Below, piece by piece: positions 42,887 through 51,805 of a DNA stretch of 64,000 nt. This DNA is from Planctomycetota bacterium (GTDB lineage Bacteria > Planctomycetota > Phycisphaerae > UBA1845 > PWPN01): the NCBI GenBank assembly GCA_029550525.1, contig JAKPHF010000048.1, positions 62,001-126,000 of the forward strand, read 5' to 3'. The position numbers were made by a program, and so were the translations under genes. Positions within the stretch are counted from its first letter, which is position 1. Each line of letters opens with the position of its first letter. A model generated the notes under the pieces. That model was not told the DNA's origin, made no database searches, and worked only from the letters and a program-made list of their open reading frames with translations.

Positions 42887-44344
42887 CTATCGGGCCAGTG
42901 CAGCCTGAAGTTTCACGAATCCTGAATGGGTCGTTAACAATTCCCGGCCGGCGGCGATCAGGTCGCGCACTTCATCCTTGTGCAAGTGGAAGTCGGTGGG
43001 CAGACGTGCGAGTCGCTGCCGTCGGTCGGGATCCTGGAGATGCTGTAGATTGATCTCAATCAGATGGCCCTGCCAGGCCCGAGTCATCTCTGCCGATTCC
43101 GTCGAAAGGGATGCCTGTGCGCCCTCGCCGGGCCGATGAATCTGGTCGGGCTCCAACAAGCAGCGAGCGAACTCCAGGCTGGTGCGAGTGTGACTGTTGA
43201 CGCCGATGGCCGCGGAGCGCGAGGCCATATCAAAAAGCCCCGGGGCGATCTTTCGGTCTTCGATCTCCTCGGGCAATTCGGGCGTGGCGTTCACGACGAT
43301 GACGACCAGATGCTCGATGCGCTGGTTCGGATCGGCGGACGCCGCGAGGCGGCGCTGAATGGGGCCGTAGCGGTATGCGTCGATGACGTATTCCAGACCC
43401 AGGTTGTCGCACACGCCACCGTCCAGCAGGTACACGAACCGATGCTCGTCGGCGTCCAGTCCATAGTCCGGCGCATCCGGCACGACGACCTGCCGAGCCC
43501 ACTGCCGACGGCGTGGCGTGCTCAGCTCGGAATCGTCATCGGTGAGCACCTGCCGAAGGGCATAGGTACTCAAGTCGTTGCGGTAGTAGCGCAGCCGCAT
43601 GGGACTCAGCAGCAGCGGAAAGGCGGACGACGCCATGGCCGCGTGACCAAGCGGCACGGAGTCCAGATCGGAGCCGAGCAGGTCGAAGTCGTCCTGCGTG
43701 AACTGGAACCGGTGGCCGGCCATGCTGGTGGCGTTCACCACGATGAACGGGCGCTGCTGGCGGAGGCCGGCGTAGGTCATGTGGTCGAAGACCCGCTCGT
43801 TCATGTAATCGGCCGCGATGTGAATGCGGTCGGGGAATATGATGGGGAGAATAAGGAGATTCTGAACGATGATGCGTGTGACCAGGTCGGCGGTGACGTT
43901 GTGATACAGGAAGCGATCGGCGAAGGGGCTGGAGAACAGTTCGTCCCCCCATCGCCCGAGGGCCAGCGCGGTGAACGAGCCTCCGGATACGGACGAGACG
44001 ATGTCCACTTCATCGAGCAGGCAACGAGGACGTCCGTCGCCCGGCAGCGGCGGGATTGCCGTGCCTCGCAGCCCTTCGAGCACGCCGTAAGCCAGGGCGG
44101 CCGCCCGAGTGCCACCGCCTGAGAAGGTCAGGCACACGAAAAGTCGATCCGTGTTGCCCGGCCCCAGGGTCATGGACTCGAATTCGTACCCCTCACCCGC
44201 GATCGACTCTGCCGGGCATTGAGCATCTTTGTTGGGAAATTTCGGTCCGCATCCGCCGGCTCCGAGGATGAGCGCCGCACCCAACCAGGCCACCCATGCC
44301 GAGAATGCCATCCTCGAGCACACCGGGCTTCCACTTTCCCACAT
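42887..44344 (-). CDS. Patatin-like phospholipase, predicted lipoprotein
   Basis: This 485-residue protein has an N-terminal hydrophobic segment followed by ILGAGGC, a plausible though atypical lipobox. The patatin domain has the glycine-rich oxyanion loop SGGGTRAAALAYG, the nucleophile in SSVSGGSF, and the catalytic Asp in LLDGGVCDNLGLE, so a Ser-Asp dyad is complete. It should hydrolyse phospholipid or lipid esters at the envelope. ATG 44344 has GGAG seven bases upstream; a longer frame to 44647 is spurious. It is transcribed alone, away from the 87-residue gene. Confidence 0.88.
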   Translation of the reverse strand: MWESGSPVCSRMAFSAWVAWLGAALILGAGGCGPKFPNKDAQCPAESIAGEGYEFESMTLGPGNTDRLFVCLTFSGGGTRAAALAYGVLEGLRGTAIPPLPGDGRPRCLLDEVDIVSSVSGGSFTALALGRWGDELFSSPFADRFLYHNVTADLVTRIIVQNLLILPIIFPDRIHIAADYMNERVFDHMTYAGLRQQRPFIVVNATSMAGHRFQFTQDDFDLLGSDLDSVPLGHAAMASSAFPLLLSPMRLRYYRNDLSTYALRQVLTDDDSELSTPRRRQWARQVVVPDAPDYGLDADEHRFVYLLDGGVCDNLGLEYVIDAYRYGPIQRRLAASADPNQRIEHLVVIVVNATPELPEEIEDRKIAPGLFDMASRSAAIGVNSHTRTSLEFARCLLEPDQIHRPGEGAQASLSTESAEMTRAWQGHLIEINLQHLQDPDRRQRLARLPTDFHLHKDEVRDLIAAGRELLTTHSGFVKLQAALAR

Positions 44345-44718
44345 GGTCAGTCTCCCGCTTGGCAGGTGATGGGGTCGAAGCCAATACGAATCCGGCCAAG
44401 CATCGTACCGCCCTTCGCCGCCACGACAATACCGGACCTGGACGCACGGCGCCAGGGGCCGGTCGCGGTCGAACGTGTGCGTGACCGGAACCCGCCGATG
44501 GACGGGTTGCCACGGATTATCGGTCCTGCGATGGTGGATTTTCCCTAACATGGAGAGGGAATATTTTGGGCCTTTCCACCCACAACTTCCCGAATGAACT
44601 GCCGATACTAGCGTGGCGTAGCACTGGCTGGGTGCGGAGCCGGTCATTCGACGTCAGGCACGCGGGGTGCTTGCGACACGGATTGCCAAGAAGGCGGCCA
44701 CCCAACGGAGGTGAAAGC
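44345..44718. other. Gene-free stretch between divergent genes
   Basis: About 370 bases between the patatin and the small gene. I see no coding frame with a ribosome site and no clear promoter match. It must hold the control regions of both divergent genes. The palindrome-like CCCTAACATGGAGAGGG lies near 44547. Confidence 0.5.
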
Positions 44719-44982
44719 ATGGTCACGGATCTCGAATCCGCCAACGAGCAGGAACCCACCGAACACAGCCCCGGTGTCGACGAAAACAAGCGAGAACTCT
44801 GCTTGGGCGGTCTCACGCCGGACAAATGGCTGGAGCGGCTGGTGGAGTACGCCAGCCGGCGCCGGGCCGCGAAGGACGCCTGCAACTGTCAGTCGGGCAA
44901 CGGCCCGTCCGCCAAGCAAGCCTCAACCAGTTCCGACACGCTCGCCGTAGCCAAGCCGATGCACGTGTCCGCCGCCCCGTAA
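44719..44982 (+). CDS. Small protein of unknown function
   Basis: This 87-residue product is acidic at first (EQEPTEHSPGVDENKRE), then has an amphipathic helix (TPDKWLERLVEYASRRRAA) and CNCQ. It has a very strong ribosome site, GGAGGTGA at 44706-44713, seven bases from the ATG, which is the main evidence that it is translated. The last 31 codons are antisense to the GH130 gene, so the true end is uncertain. I recognise no family and it has no signal or membrane segment. Confidence 0.5.
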   Translation: MVTDLESANEQEPTEHSPGVDENKRELCLGGLTPDKWLERLVEYASRRRAAKDACNCQSGNGPSAKQASTSSDTLAVAKPMHVSAAP

Positions 44983-45815
44983 TAGATCTTCAACTCGTCC
45001 GGGTCGCCGTGGATGAGGGCGGCAGTCGGGAAAATCACGTTGTTCACGTTGCCCACGCGCTCGTAATACTCCTGCGGCCACATGAGGCAGTCACGCAGCT
45101 TGCCGATGATCCGGCCGGGATTCTCCAGATCCAGCAGAAACGCCCCGGCGTGGTAGGCAAAGCCGTTCATGCTCTGACGACAACCGTGGTAAATGCACAA
45201 CCAGCCCTTGTCGGTTTTGACCGGCGGGGCCCCGGGGCCGATCTTGGCGCTTTCCCAATAACGGGTGTTGCGCTCGAGCAGCAGCCGAGTACGGCCCCAG
45301 TGGATCAGATCGGGCGACCATGAAATGTAGATGTCGCCGGCGTCGTTGATGTTGGGTCGTTCGAGCCGAACGTACTGTCCACCGATCTTTTCCGGGAACA
45401 GCACGCAGTTGCGATGATCGGGCCCGGTGATGTAGTCGATGGTTTCGATCTCGGTGAAGTCGCGCGTGCGAGCCAGGATGATGCGACCGCCCAACCGTGA
45501 GGCCACGTTGTAGGTGATGTAGTACCACCCTTCCAGCGGCGTGATTCGCGTGTCGAAGATGCCCTCGTGTTGAACGTACGGGTACTCCCGTGGTGGATGC
45601 ACCATGTTGCGCGGCGAGACGGTGAAGTGCACGCCGTCGTCGCTGCGGCCCACCAAAAACTGCGGCGTCCAGTCGCTGACCCATGTGCTCAGCAGCATGA
45701 CGATCTGGTTGTCGTGCACGACCGCCCCACTGTTGAACACGCAGTTGGCCCGGCCGGGAATGTCGGCCACGGTAATGACGGGATTGGCCGGATGACGGCG
45801 CACGAGTTCTTTCAT
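44889..45815 (-). CDS. GH130-family glycoside phosphorylase
   Basis: This 308-residue five-bladed propeller enzyme carries GH130 features: HPANPVIT at the start, NSGAVVHDNQIVML, IFDTRITPLEGWYYITY with the probable acid Asp, and ESAKIGPGAPPVKTDKGWL. GH130 enzymes phosphorolyse beta-1,2- or beta-1,4-mannosides, which fits mannan use; GDP-mannose supply is encoded elsewhere in the window. ATG 45815 has GGAG six bases upstream and is preferred to the longer frame from 45845. No signal peptide is visible, so it is cytosolic. Its tail overlaps the small gene on the other strand. Confidence 0.9.
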   Translation of the reverse strand: MKELVRRHPANPVITVADIPGRANCVFNSGAVVHDNQIVMLLSTWVSDWTPQFLVGRSDDGVHFTVSPRNMVHPPREYPYVQHEGIFDTRITPLEGWYYITYNVASRLGGRIILARTRDFTEIETIDYITGPDHRNCVLFPEKIGGQYVRLERPNINDAGDIYISWSPDLIHWGRTRLLLERNTRYWESAKIGPGAPPVKTDKGWLCIYHGCRQSMNGFAYHAGAFLLDLENPGRIIGKLRDCLMWPQEYYERVGNVNNVIFPTAALIHGDPDELKIYYGAADTCIGLATASVSELVEACLADGPLPD

Positions 45816-46067
45816 TCCGGTCTCCGAATGATGGTGGACAATCACGGGCCGGCAAATCTGTCACGGCGTTCACCGATGCCTCGGTGCGGCTCGGCCGCAA
45901 GAACCGAGATCGCCCTTCGGCTGCCGGCACCGATCAGCATACCCGGCTTAACGCCGTTTGTCGCGACCGGCGGCGGTGCGCCGGAGACCACCGCTCGTCT
46001 CCGGGTATGCTCTCGCGCAGGTGTCCGATCCCGCTTGTGGTATGCTGTCGGCGGGAGGATCCGGCGC

Positions 46068-46988
46068 ATGGAAGCTGACGATAGCAAAGAGACTCTAACG
46101 CCCGATGTGTCGGCGGATCGGCCGGCGCCTGCCTCGGTGTGCGTTTCACGGCGTCGGTGCCGCCTCATTGCCGGCGGCGTGTTCGTCACCCTCGCTTATT
46201 CGCTGTGGTGCGGTGGGCTGTACCTCTTCCAGGATGGTCTGGTCTTCCCCGCCGCTTTGGCGCCCGCCCCCGATTCCAACGTGCCCGACACCATCGTGCA
46301 ACTGGCGGTCGAAACCGAACAGGGACGGAGCGTGCCGGGCTTTTTCATCCGGCACGGGGCTGCCGCGGAAGGAAAACCCGGCCCGGCCGTGATCTTCTTC
46401 CACGGCAATGCCGAGATCATCGACTTCCAATCCCGCGTGGAGGAGATGTACGGGCGGTTGGGTGTCTCGGTGCTCCTGCCCGAATATCGCGGCTACGGCC
46501 GGGCCCGGCATGTCGGCAGCCCTTCGCAGGAGGCGCTGGTCGCCGACGGCGTAAAGTTCTATGACGAGCTGATCAAGCGGCCCGACGTCGATCCCGCCCG
46601 TGTCATCATTCACGGCTACTCCATCGGCGGAGGCGTGGCGGCGCAGGTCGCCACCCAACGCAGGCCGGCCGCCCTCATTCTGGAAGCCACATTCACGAGT
46701 CTAGCCAGCTTCGCGTGGCGCTACGGCGTGCCGCCAGCCCTGTCGCGACATCCGTTTCGGACGGATGAGGTGCTGCCCGGTCTGGGCGTACCGCTCTTCA
46801 TCGCACACGGCCGTCACGACACCATCGTCCCCGTCGAGCACGGACGACGGCTGCATGCGCTGGTGCCCACCTCGACGTACATCGAGCTCGAACAGGGCCA
46901 CATGGACCTGCCCGGCGACGCCCCCGAGGACCCCTATCGGGAAGAGATCCGCAAGTTCCTCGTGCGAAACCGCATACTCGGGGAATGA
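46068..46988 (+). CDS. Membrane-anchored alpha/beta hydrolase
   Basis: This 306-residue protein has one N-terminal membrane span (RLIAGGVFVTLAYSLWCGGL, about 32-55). The alpha/beta-hydrolase domain follows: HGNAEIIDFQ near the oxyanion site, nucleophile in GYSIGGG, Asp in HGRHDTIVP, His in EQGHMDLPG. It resembles the YfhR/BEM46 type of serine hydrolase; the substrate is unknown. ATG 46068 has GGGAGG nine bases upstream. Its stop codon (46986-46988) lies in the first AATGACG heptad of the element that follows. Confidence 0.9.
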   Translation: MEADDSKETLTPDVSADRPAPASVCVSRRRCRLIAGGVFVTLAYSLWCGGLYLFQDGLVFPAALAPAPDSNVPDTIVQLAVETEQGRSVPGFFIRHGAAAEGKPGPAVIFFHGNAEIIDFQSRVEEMYGRLGVSVLLPEYRGYGRARHVGSPSQEALVADGVKFYDELIKRPDVDPARVIIHGYSIGGGVAAQVATQRRPAALILEATFTSLASFAWRYGVPPALSRHPFRTDEVLPGLGVPLFIAHGRHDTIVPVEHGRRLHALVPTSTYIELEQGHMDLPGDAPEDPYREEIRKFLVRNRILGE

Positions 46989-47098
46989 CGAAATCCGAAT
47001 GACGAATGACGAAGAAGCTAGGAGCCGTGAACCACTTAAGTTTCGTCATTCGGTCTTCGTCATTCTTCCGTCATTCTGATTTCGTCATTCGTCATTTT
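46984..47098. repeat. Composite B-A-B' palindromic element
   Basis: AATGACG, AAATCCG, AATGACG and AATGACG run from 46984 with period 7. A short family A piece follows (AGCT 47016, AGCC 47023), then reverse-orientation CGTCATT heptads at 47041-47096. It lies between the hydrolase and the convergent sulfatase, and each gene's stop codon falls in one arm. Confidence 0.85.
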
Positions 47099-48836
47099 GC
47101 CCCCGGTTTTGGCCCGCGGCGCGGAGGCCCTCGCGGTAGGAGGGCTTCCAGATCCAGGGCAGGACGCCGCTGCGGCGAGCCCACTGCTCCCACTTGATGC
47201 GCATGTCCTTGACCCGCTCAGGCTGAGCCTGGGCGAGATCATGCAGCTCGCTGCGGTCGGTCTCCATGTCATAGAGCTCCCACGCACCGGCCGGGCCCTT
47301 GGCCACCAGCTTCCAACGGCCCATGCGGATGGCCCGGTTGCCCTCGTGTTCCCAGTAGAGCGCCTCGCGGTCGATCGGCTTGCCCGCGAAGGCCGGCACG
47401 AGACTCTTGCCGGCCAGCGGCGTGATGGCATGGCCTGCGAACTCGGCCGGGTACACCGCGCCGCTCAACTCGACGCAGGTGGCCATCAGATCGATCACCT
47501 GTCCGGGCTGATGCTCGATCTCGCCGCGACGACGGATGCCCTCAGGCCAGTGGGCGATCAGCGGCGTGGAGATGCCGCCCTCGTGCACCCAGTGTTTATA
47601 TTCGCGGAAGGGCGTGTTGGAGACGTTGGCCCAGGCTCGGCCGTAACCGATGTAGGTGTCGGGCCCGCCCGGCATCACGCCCGGTCCGCCGAGCACGGGC
47701 CGGCCGTCGCGGGTCTGCATGGGCGGCCAGATACGCGTCTGCAATTCATCGGGCGACAGCGGGCGCAAGTCCTTCAAATGCCACTCGGGCTTGTCCTCAC
47801 GGCCCATGGGCTCGGCACAACCGCCGTTGTCCTGCAGGAACAGAATCAGCGTGTTGTCCAGTTGCTTGTTGCGCTCCAGCTCCTCGACGATCTTGCCGAT
47901 GCCGGTGTCCATGCGGTCGATCATGGCCGCGTACACTTCCATGCACCGTGCCTCCCAGGCCTTGTGCTCGACGCCGGCCCAGTCAGCGACGGCCGGCGAC
48001 AGCTCGGCATCCGGTTTGATCAGGCCGAGCTGCTTGAGCCGCTCAAAACGGGCTCGGCGCACCGGCTCGTAGCCGCCGTCGTACCGGCCGCGGTATTTGG
48101 CGATGGTTTCCTCGGGCGCGTGCAGCGGCCAGTGAGCGGCGGTGTAGGCCACGTACAGGAAGAACGGCTTGTCCGCGCGCGTCCGCGCGTGATCGGCGAT
48201 AGACTTCACGGCGTTGTCGCTGATGGCGTCGGTGTAGTAGAAGCGCTCGGGACGATACTCGGGATCGTTTTCCGGCGTGATCATGGTGTTGTCGCGGGTG
48301 AGCGTGACGGGATCGTAGAAGCTGCCCGCGCCGGTGATGGTGCCGTAGAACCGGTCGAACCCGCGTTGGAGCGGCCAGTTGTCGGGCTGGTCGCCCGCTC
48401 GCTCGCGTGCGGTCACGTGCCACTTGCCGCACATGTACGTGGCGTAGCCGGCGCTGCGCAGGACTTCGGCAATGGTCACCGCTTTTCGACTCAGATTGCC
48501 GCGCCACGGCTCACGCCGAGACGGCGGCGCGCCAGTCATGTGTCCCACTCCCGCCTGATGCGGAGCCAGGCCCGTGAGCAGCGAAGCCCGCGTCGGGCAG
48601 CAGCGAGCCATGTTGTAGAACTGCGAGAAGCGCAGGCCGCCGGCGGCCAGGCGATCGAGGACGGGCGTCTCGATTTCGCCGCCGTAGCAGCCGATGTCCG
48701 AGTAGCCCATGTCGTCGCTCATGATAATGATGATGTTGGGCCGGGGTGCGCCCTTTACTTGTGCAACGGAAGAGCCGGTCGCGATGCCGGTCAGTACTGC
48801 AACCGCGGCAACCATGAGCATGCGTGCAGAACTCAT
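47085..48836 (-). CDS. Exported S1-family sulfatase
   Basis: This 583-residue protein has a signal peptide (MLMVAAVAVLTGIATGSSVA). The sulfatase site is complete: metal ligands IIMSDDMGYSDIG, the Cys converted to formylglycine in ARCCPTRASLLTG, and further ligands in the YMCGKWHV region and LFLQDNGG. It should remove sulfate from a sulfated glycan or similar ester, outside the cytoplasm. ATG 48836 has GGGAGG six bases upstream, better than TTG 48842. Its last residues (NDE) and stop come from the AATGACG repeat. It is divergent from the second sulfatase. Confidence 0.93.
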   Translation of the reverse strand: MSSARMLMVAAVAVLTGIATGSSVAQVKGAPRPNIIIIMSDDMGYSDIGCYGGEIETPVLDRLAAGGLRFSQFYNMARCCPTRASLLTGLAPHQAGVGHMTGAPPSRREPWRGNLSRKAVTIAEVLRSAGYATYMCGKWHVTARERAGDQPDNWPLQRGFDRFYGTITGAGSFYDPVTLTRDNTMITPENDPEYRPERFYYTDAISDNAVKSIADHARTRADKPFFLYVAYTAAHWPLHAPEETIAKYRGRYDGGYEPVRRARFERLKQLGLIKPDAELSPAVADWAGVEHKAWEARCMEVYAAMIDRMDTGIGKIVEELERNKQLDNTLILFLQDNGGCAEPMGREDKPEWHLKDLRPLSPDELQTRIWPPMQTRDGRPVLGGPGVMPGGPDTYIGYGRAWANVSNTPFREYKHWVHEGGISTPLIAHWPEGIRRRGEIEHQPGQVIDLMATCVELSGAVYPAEFAGHAITPLAGKSLVPAFAGKPIDREALYWEHEGNRAIRMGRWKLVAKGPAGAWELYDMETDRSELHDLAQAQPERVKDMRIKWEQWARRSGVLPWIWKPSYREGLRAAGQNRGQNDE

Positions 48837-48896
48837 TTGCAACCTCCCTCGGATGAGCTCGGACGTGTCGTATTATTGTACACCATGAAGGCGGCA

Positions 48897-48960
48897 GTGA
48901 GCTATGAGCCAGAAAGCCAACCCGGCATTCGTCATTCGACATTCGGGCTTCGTCATCCGT
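48897..48960. repeat. Family A and B heptads
   Basis: AGCT 48900 and AGCC 48907 run into CAGAAA, then reverse-orientation CGTCATT/CATTCG heptads at about 48927-48957. It lies in the 296 bases between the two divergent sulfatases, along with a family F element at 49031-49092. Confidence 0.65.
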
Positions 48961-49030
48961 GCCTTAGTTGGCCTCATCCGTGCCCGTTCGCGTCATCCGT
49001 GGTCCGAATACGCTATCCTCTGAGGACATG

Positions 49031-49092
49031 GAGGGCCACAGAGGAAAAGGCCTGGTATGTCTTCTGTGTGTCTCCCCGTCTCTGTGGTAAAC
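49031..49092. repeat. Family F CACAGAG inverted repeat
   Basis: GGCCACAGAGG on the left and TCTCTGTGG on the right are in opposite orientation with CTTCTGTGTGTCTC between. It lies about 40 bases before the second sulfatase start. Confidence 0.55.
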
Positions 49093-49132
49093 TCTCTTGG
49101 CGTCGCGGGGATTGAACTGTGAAGGTGCCCTT

Positions 49133-50614
49133 ATGAGATACATCGAATTCCTGAAGTCGGTCTGCCGGCTGGGCTCTGTGCTTGCGTTGTCGTCCGTAGC
49201 GATTGCCGGTGAAGCGAAGCCGAACGCGAGTGGCGACCGACCGCCGAACATCGTCATCATTTTGGCTGACGACCTCGGCTGGAACTGCGTGGGCTATCAC
49301 GGCGGGCCGATCCGCACGCCGCACATCGACCGGCTGGCCGATGCGGGCGTCTGCCTCGAACGGTTCTACGTCAGTCCCATGTGCTCGCCGACGCGAGCGG
49401 GCCTGATGACCGGCCGATACCCCATTCGCTACGGCATGGCGAGGTCGGTGGTGCGGCCATGGGCGAAATACGGCCTGCCGCCGGCGGAACGCACACTGGC
49501 CGAAGCGCTGGCCGACGCCGGCTATCGTCACCGCGGTATCTTCGGCAAGTGGCACCTCGGGCATCTGGCTCCGCAGTGGCATCCGCTCGCGCAGGGGTTC
49601 ACGCAGTTCACCGGCATGTACAACGGTGCCGCCGACTACTGGACGCGCGTCCGCCTGGGACAGCCTGACTGGCATGTTGATACCACGCCCAGCGACGCGA
49701 AGGGCTATACCACCGAACTGATCGCGGATGCCGCCGTGCGCTTCATTCGCGAGCGGGCAAGTGAAGGCCCCTTTTTCTGCTACGTGCCGTTCTCCGCCCC
49801 GCACGATCCGTTCCAGGTACCCGCGGCGTATCTTGCTCCGTACGCCCATCTGGACGACGCGCCGGACGACGGCAAGCCTTCGAGACTGCAGTTGCTGGCC
49901 GGCATGATCACCTGCCTCGACGATGCCATCGGCCGAATCCTGCAGGCACTCGACGAGAGCGGAGCCGGACGAAACACCCTCGTCTGGTTCATGAGCGACA
50001 ACGGCGGCGTGCGCAAGCTGGGCGACGTCAACGGGTCGTTGCGCGAAGGCAAACTCACGGTCTATGAAGGCGGTGTGCGCGTGCCGAGCGTGGTCTGGTG
50101 GCCGGGCCGCATCGAAGGCCGCCGCAAGATCGAGGAGCCCGTGATGAACCTGGACGTGCTGCCCACGCTGCTGCGCGCGGCCGGCAAGCCTCGCCAGTCC
50201 GGCGGCTTTCCGCTCGATGGCGTGGACGTCCTCGATCTGTTGACGGGGCGAACACAATCGCTGCCTCCGCGCGACCTGTACTTCTTCACCGGCCAATCAG
50301 GTTTGGAGGCCGAGCAGATTGCGGTGACCTCGGCGGACAGCTGGAAGCTGGTCGTGATCGGACCGGACATACGCCGCCCCGAAGGTTTCCGCACGCCCGG
50401 CCACAAGGTCGAATTGTTTCACCTGGCCCGCGATCCTTTCGAGCAGACGGACCTGTCGGCCAACGAACCGCAACGAGTGGCCGAACTGGGCGCCAAGCTC
50501 ATCAAGTTCCGTCAGTTGGATCCACCGGACTCCATGCCGCCGTCGGACCGGCCTCCGCAAGGATGGAAACCGCCGGAGCGATGGAAGAACGATGCGGCGA
50601 CGGCAGACAGATGA
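49133..50614 (+). CDS. Exported S1-family sulfatase
   Basis: This 493-residue protein has a signal peptide (FLKSVCRLGSVLALSSVAIA). Site residues: IILADDLGWNCVGYHGG, formylglycine motif PMCSPTRAGLMTG, then GKWHLGHL and WFMSDNGGVRK. It is shorter than the 583-residue sulfatase and not closely similar to it, so the two probably act on different sulfate esters. The ATG at 49133 has GAAGG upstream; an ATG-free extension to 49097 is rejected. It is convergent with the respiratory operon's last gene. Confidence 0.93.
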   Translation: MRYIEFLKSVCRLGSVLALSSVAIAGEAKPNASGDRPPNIVIILADDLGWNCVGYHGGPIRTPHIDRLADAGVCLERFYVSPMCSPTRAGLMTGRYPIRYGMARSVVRPWAKYGLPPAERTLAEALADAGYRHRGIFGKWHLGHLAPQWHPLAQGFTQFTGMYNGAADYWTRVRLGQPDWHVDTTPSDAKGYTTELIADAAVRFIRERASEGPFFCYVPFSAPHDPFQVPAAYLAPYAHLDDAPDDGKPSRLQLLAGMITCLDDAIGRILQALDESGAGRNTLVWFMSDNGGVRKLGDVNGSLREGKLTVYEGGVRVPSVVWWPGRIEGRRKIEEPVMNLDVLPTLLRAAGKPRQSGGFPLDGVDVLDLLTGRTQSLPPRDLYFFTGQSGLEAEQIAVTSADSWKLVVIGPDIRRPEGFRTPGHKVELFHLARDPFEQTDLSANEPQRVAELGAKLIKFRQLDPPDSMPPSDRPPQGWKPPERWKNDAATADR

Positions 50615-50641
50615 TCAAGCGAAGGCGATGATTACCGGCAG

Positions 50642-51238
50642 TTACTTCATCGTCCAGAGCACGCCGAACATGAAGAGCCAGACCACGTCGAGGAAGTGCC
50701 AGTACATGGCACAGTAGCGGACGCCTTCGTAGCGGCCGGCGTGATAACGGCCCTGGAGGGCCCGGCCGGTGACCACGCCCAAAGGCATCAGTCCGCCGAT
50801 CACGTGCAAGGCGTGCAACCCGATCAGCATGAGGATCAGGCCGTACAGATAGATGTTCCGGTCGCGAAAGGCTTCGTGGCTTTGCAGGAGCCGGTACAGG
50901 CTGGGTGCCTGCACGATCAGGAACGCCAGGCCGAGAATGGCCGTAACCACCATCGCCCGTCGAAACGTGTGCTGGCGGCCAGTGCGAACGGCTCCGAGCG
51001 CCAGATGGATGCTCACGCTGCTGGCCAGTATGACGGCCGTGCTCAGCCACAGCGCGCTCGGCACGTGCAGCGTACCGTAGCTCACGCCCCGGCCGACGGC
51101 CGACGAACGGATGATCCCGTATGCCAACAGGCTGGCCGCGAAAAGCACGCTCAGCGAAACCAGGAACAGGCTCAGCCCGAACGTGCCCGTGTCGGGAGGC
51201 AAGCGATCGTCGAGCGGTTTCTCCGGTGAGCGGTCCAC
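50642..51238 (-). CDS. Second cytochrome c oxidase subunit III
   Basis: This protein of about 198 residues has five hydrophobic spans with the subunit III signature: SLFLVSLSVLFAASLLAYGI, TAVILASSVSIHLALGAV, LGLAFLIVQAPSLYRLLQ, YGLILMLIGLHALHVIGG, and YWHFLDVVWLFMFGVLW. It differs from the subunit III at 51806-52711. I start at GTG 51238 (GAGGG nine bases upstream), since a longer GTG frame to 51310 gives a hydrophilic tail without a ribosome site. It is the last gene of the respiratory unit. Confidence 0.8.
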   Translation of the reverse strand: MDRSPEKPLDDRLPPDTGTFGLSLFLVSLSVLFAASLLAYGIIRSSAVGRGVSYGTLHVPSALWLSTAVILASSVSIHLALGAVRTGRQHTFRRAMVVTAILGLAFLIVQAPSLYRLLQSHEAFRDRNIYLYGLILMLIGLHALHVIGGLMPLGVVTGRALQGRYHAGRYEGVRYCAMYWHFLDVVWLFMFGVLWTMK

Positions 51239-51407
51239 GTTCGCGTGCCCTCGTTGCACTTTCCGGGGCGGCGGACATGTTGCCCGCCTTCCTGCTGATG
51301 CTGAATTCACGCCCCGCCCAGATCAGTTACCCGACGTTACGCCGGTGACATCGCTGCTTTCGATCGGCAATGTTGCGCGTGTGGCCATCTACTGCTCGGC
51401 CAGAGGC

Positions 51408-51420
51408 GGGCGGGACGCCC
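51408..51420. repeat. Family D GGGC hairpin
   Basis: GGGCG-GGA-CGCCC, matching the hairpins at 12988-13000 and 41340-41359. It lies between the two last respiratory genes. Confidence 0.55.
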
Positions 51421-51430
51421 GGACCCCATG

Positions 51431-51790
51431 CTACTGGGCGACGTTCCAGTTTGCCGGCGTTTCCATGGTCTCCTGGTACTGCGCGGTATCGGTAATCGTA
51501 CCGATGATAAACAAGGCCACGAACGAGAGGGCGACGATCAGGATCATGGCGTTGAACGGACTGTCGTACCGCAAATGCATGAAATACAGCGCCACCAGCG
51601 ACGCTTTGAGCGTTGCGATGCCCAGGGCCACCCAGATATTGAAGCGGCCGAAATCCTTGCCGGCGACCAGAACGGTGATGATCGTCAGGACGACCAGCGC
51701 CGCCCACACGCCGATCAGCACGCGCTTGGGGACCGGATGAGCCAGGTCGTGATGCGACGCTTCGTGGTTGTGCGTGACGGTGGTATCCAT
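51431..51790 (-). CDS. ctaF: Cytochrome c oxidase subunit IV
   Basis: This protein of about 119 residues has a His-rich start (VTHNHEASHHDL) and three hydrophobic helices (VLIGVWAALVVLTIITVLV, FNIWVALGIATLKASLVAL, FNAMILIVALSFVALFIIG), matching the small subunit IV of bacterial heme-copper oxidases. It stabilises the complex. The start is ATG 51790, or GTG 51802 just after the subunit III stop. It lies directly downstream of subunit III and upstream of the second subunit III. Confidence 0.85.
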   Translation of the reverse strand: MDTTVTHNHEASHHDLAHPVPKRVLIGVWAALVVLTIITVLVAGKDFGRFNIWVALGIATLKASLVALYFMHLRYDSPFNAMILIVALSFVALFIIGTITDTAQYQETMETPANWNVAQ

Positions 51791-51805
51791 ATCGTGCTTC
51801 ACTCG

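Noticed and set aside
47006..47197. Small frame translating SFVIRSSSFF-type sequence
   Set aside because: It is just the repeat read in one frame; such translations recur wherever the CGTCATT heptads occur.
47097..49115. 672-codon plus-strand frame
   Set aside because: Opposite the sulfatase with complete catalytic motifs; the frame is only a shadow of its codon pattern.
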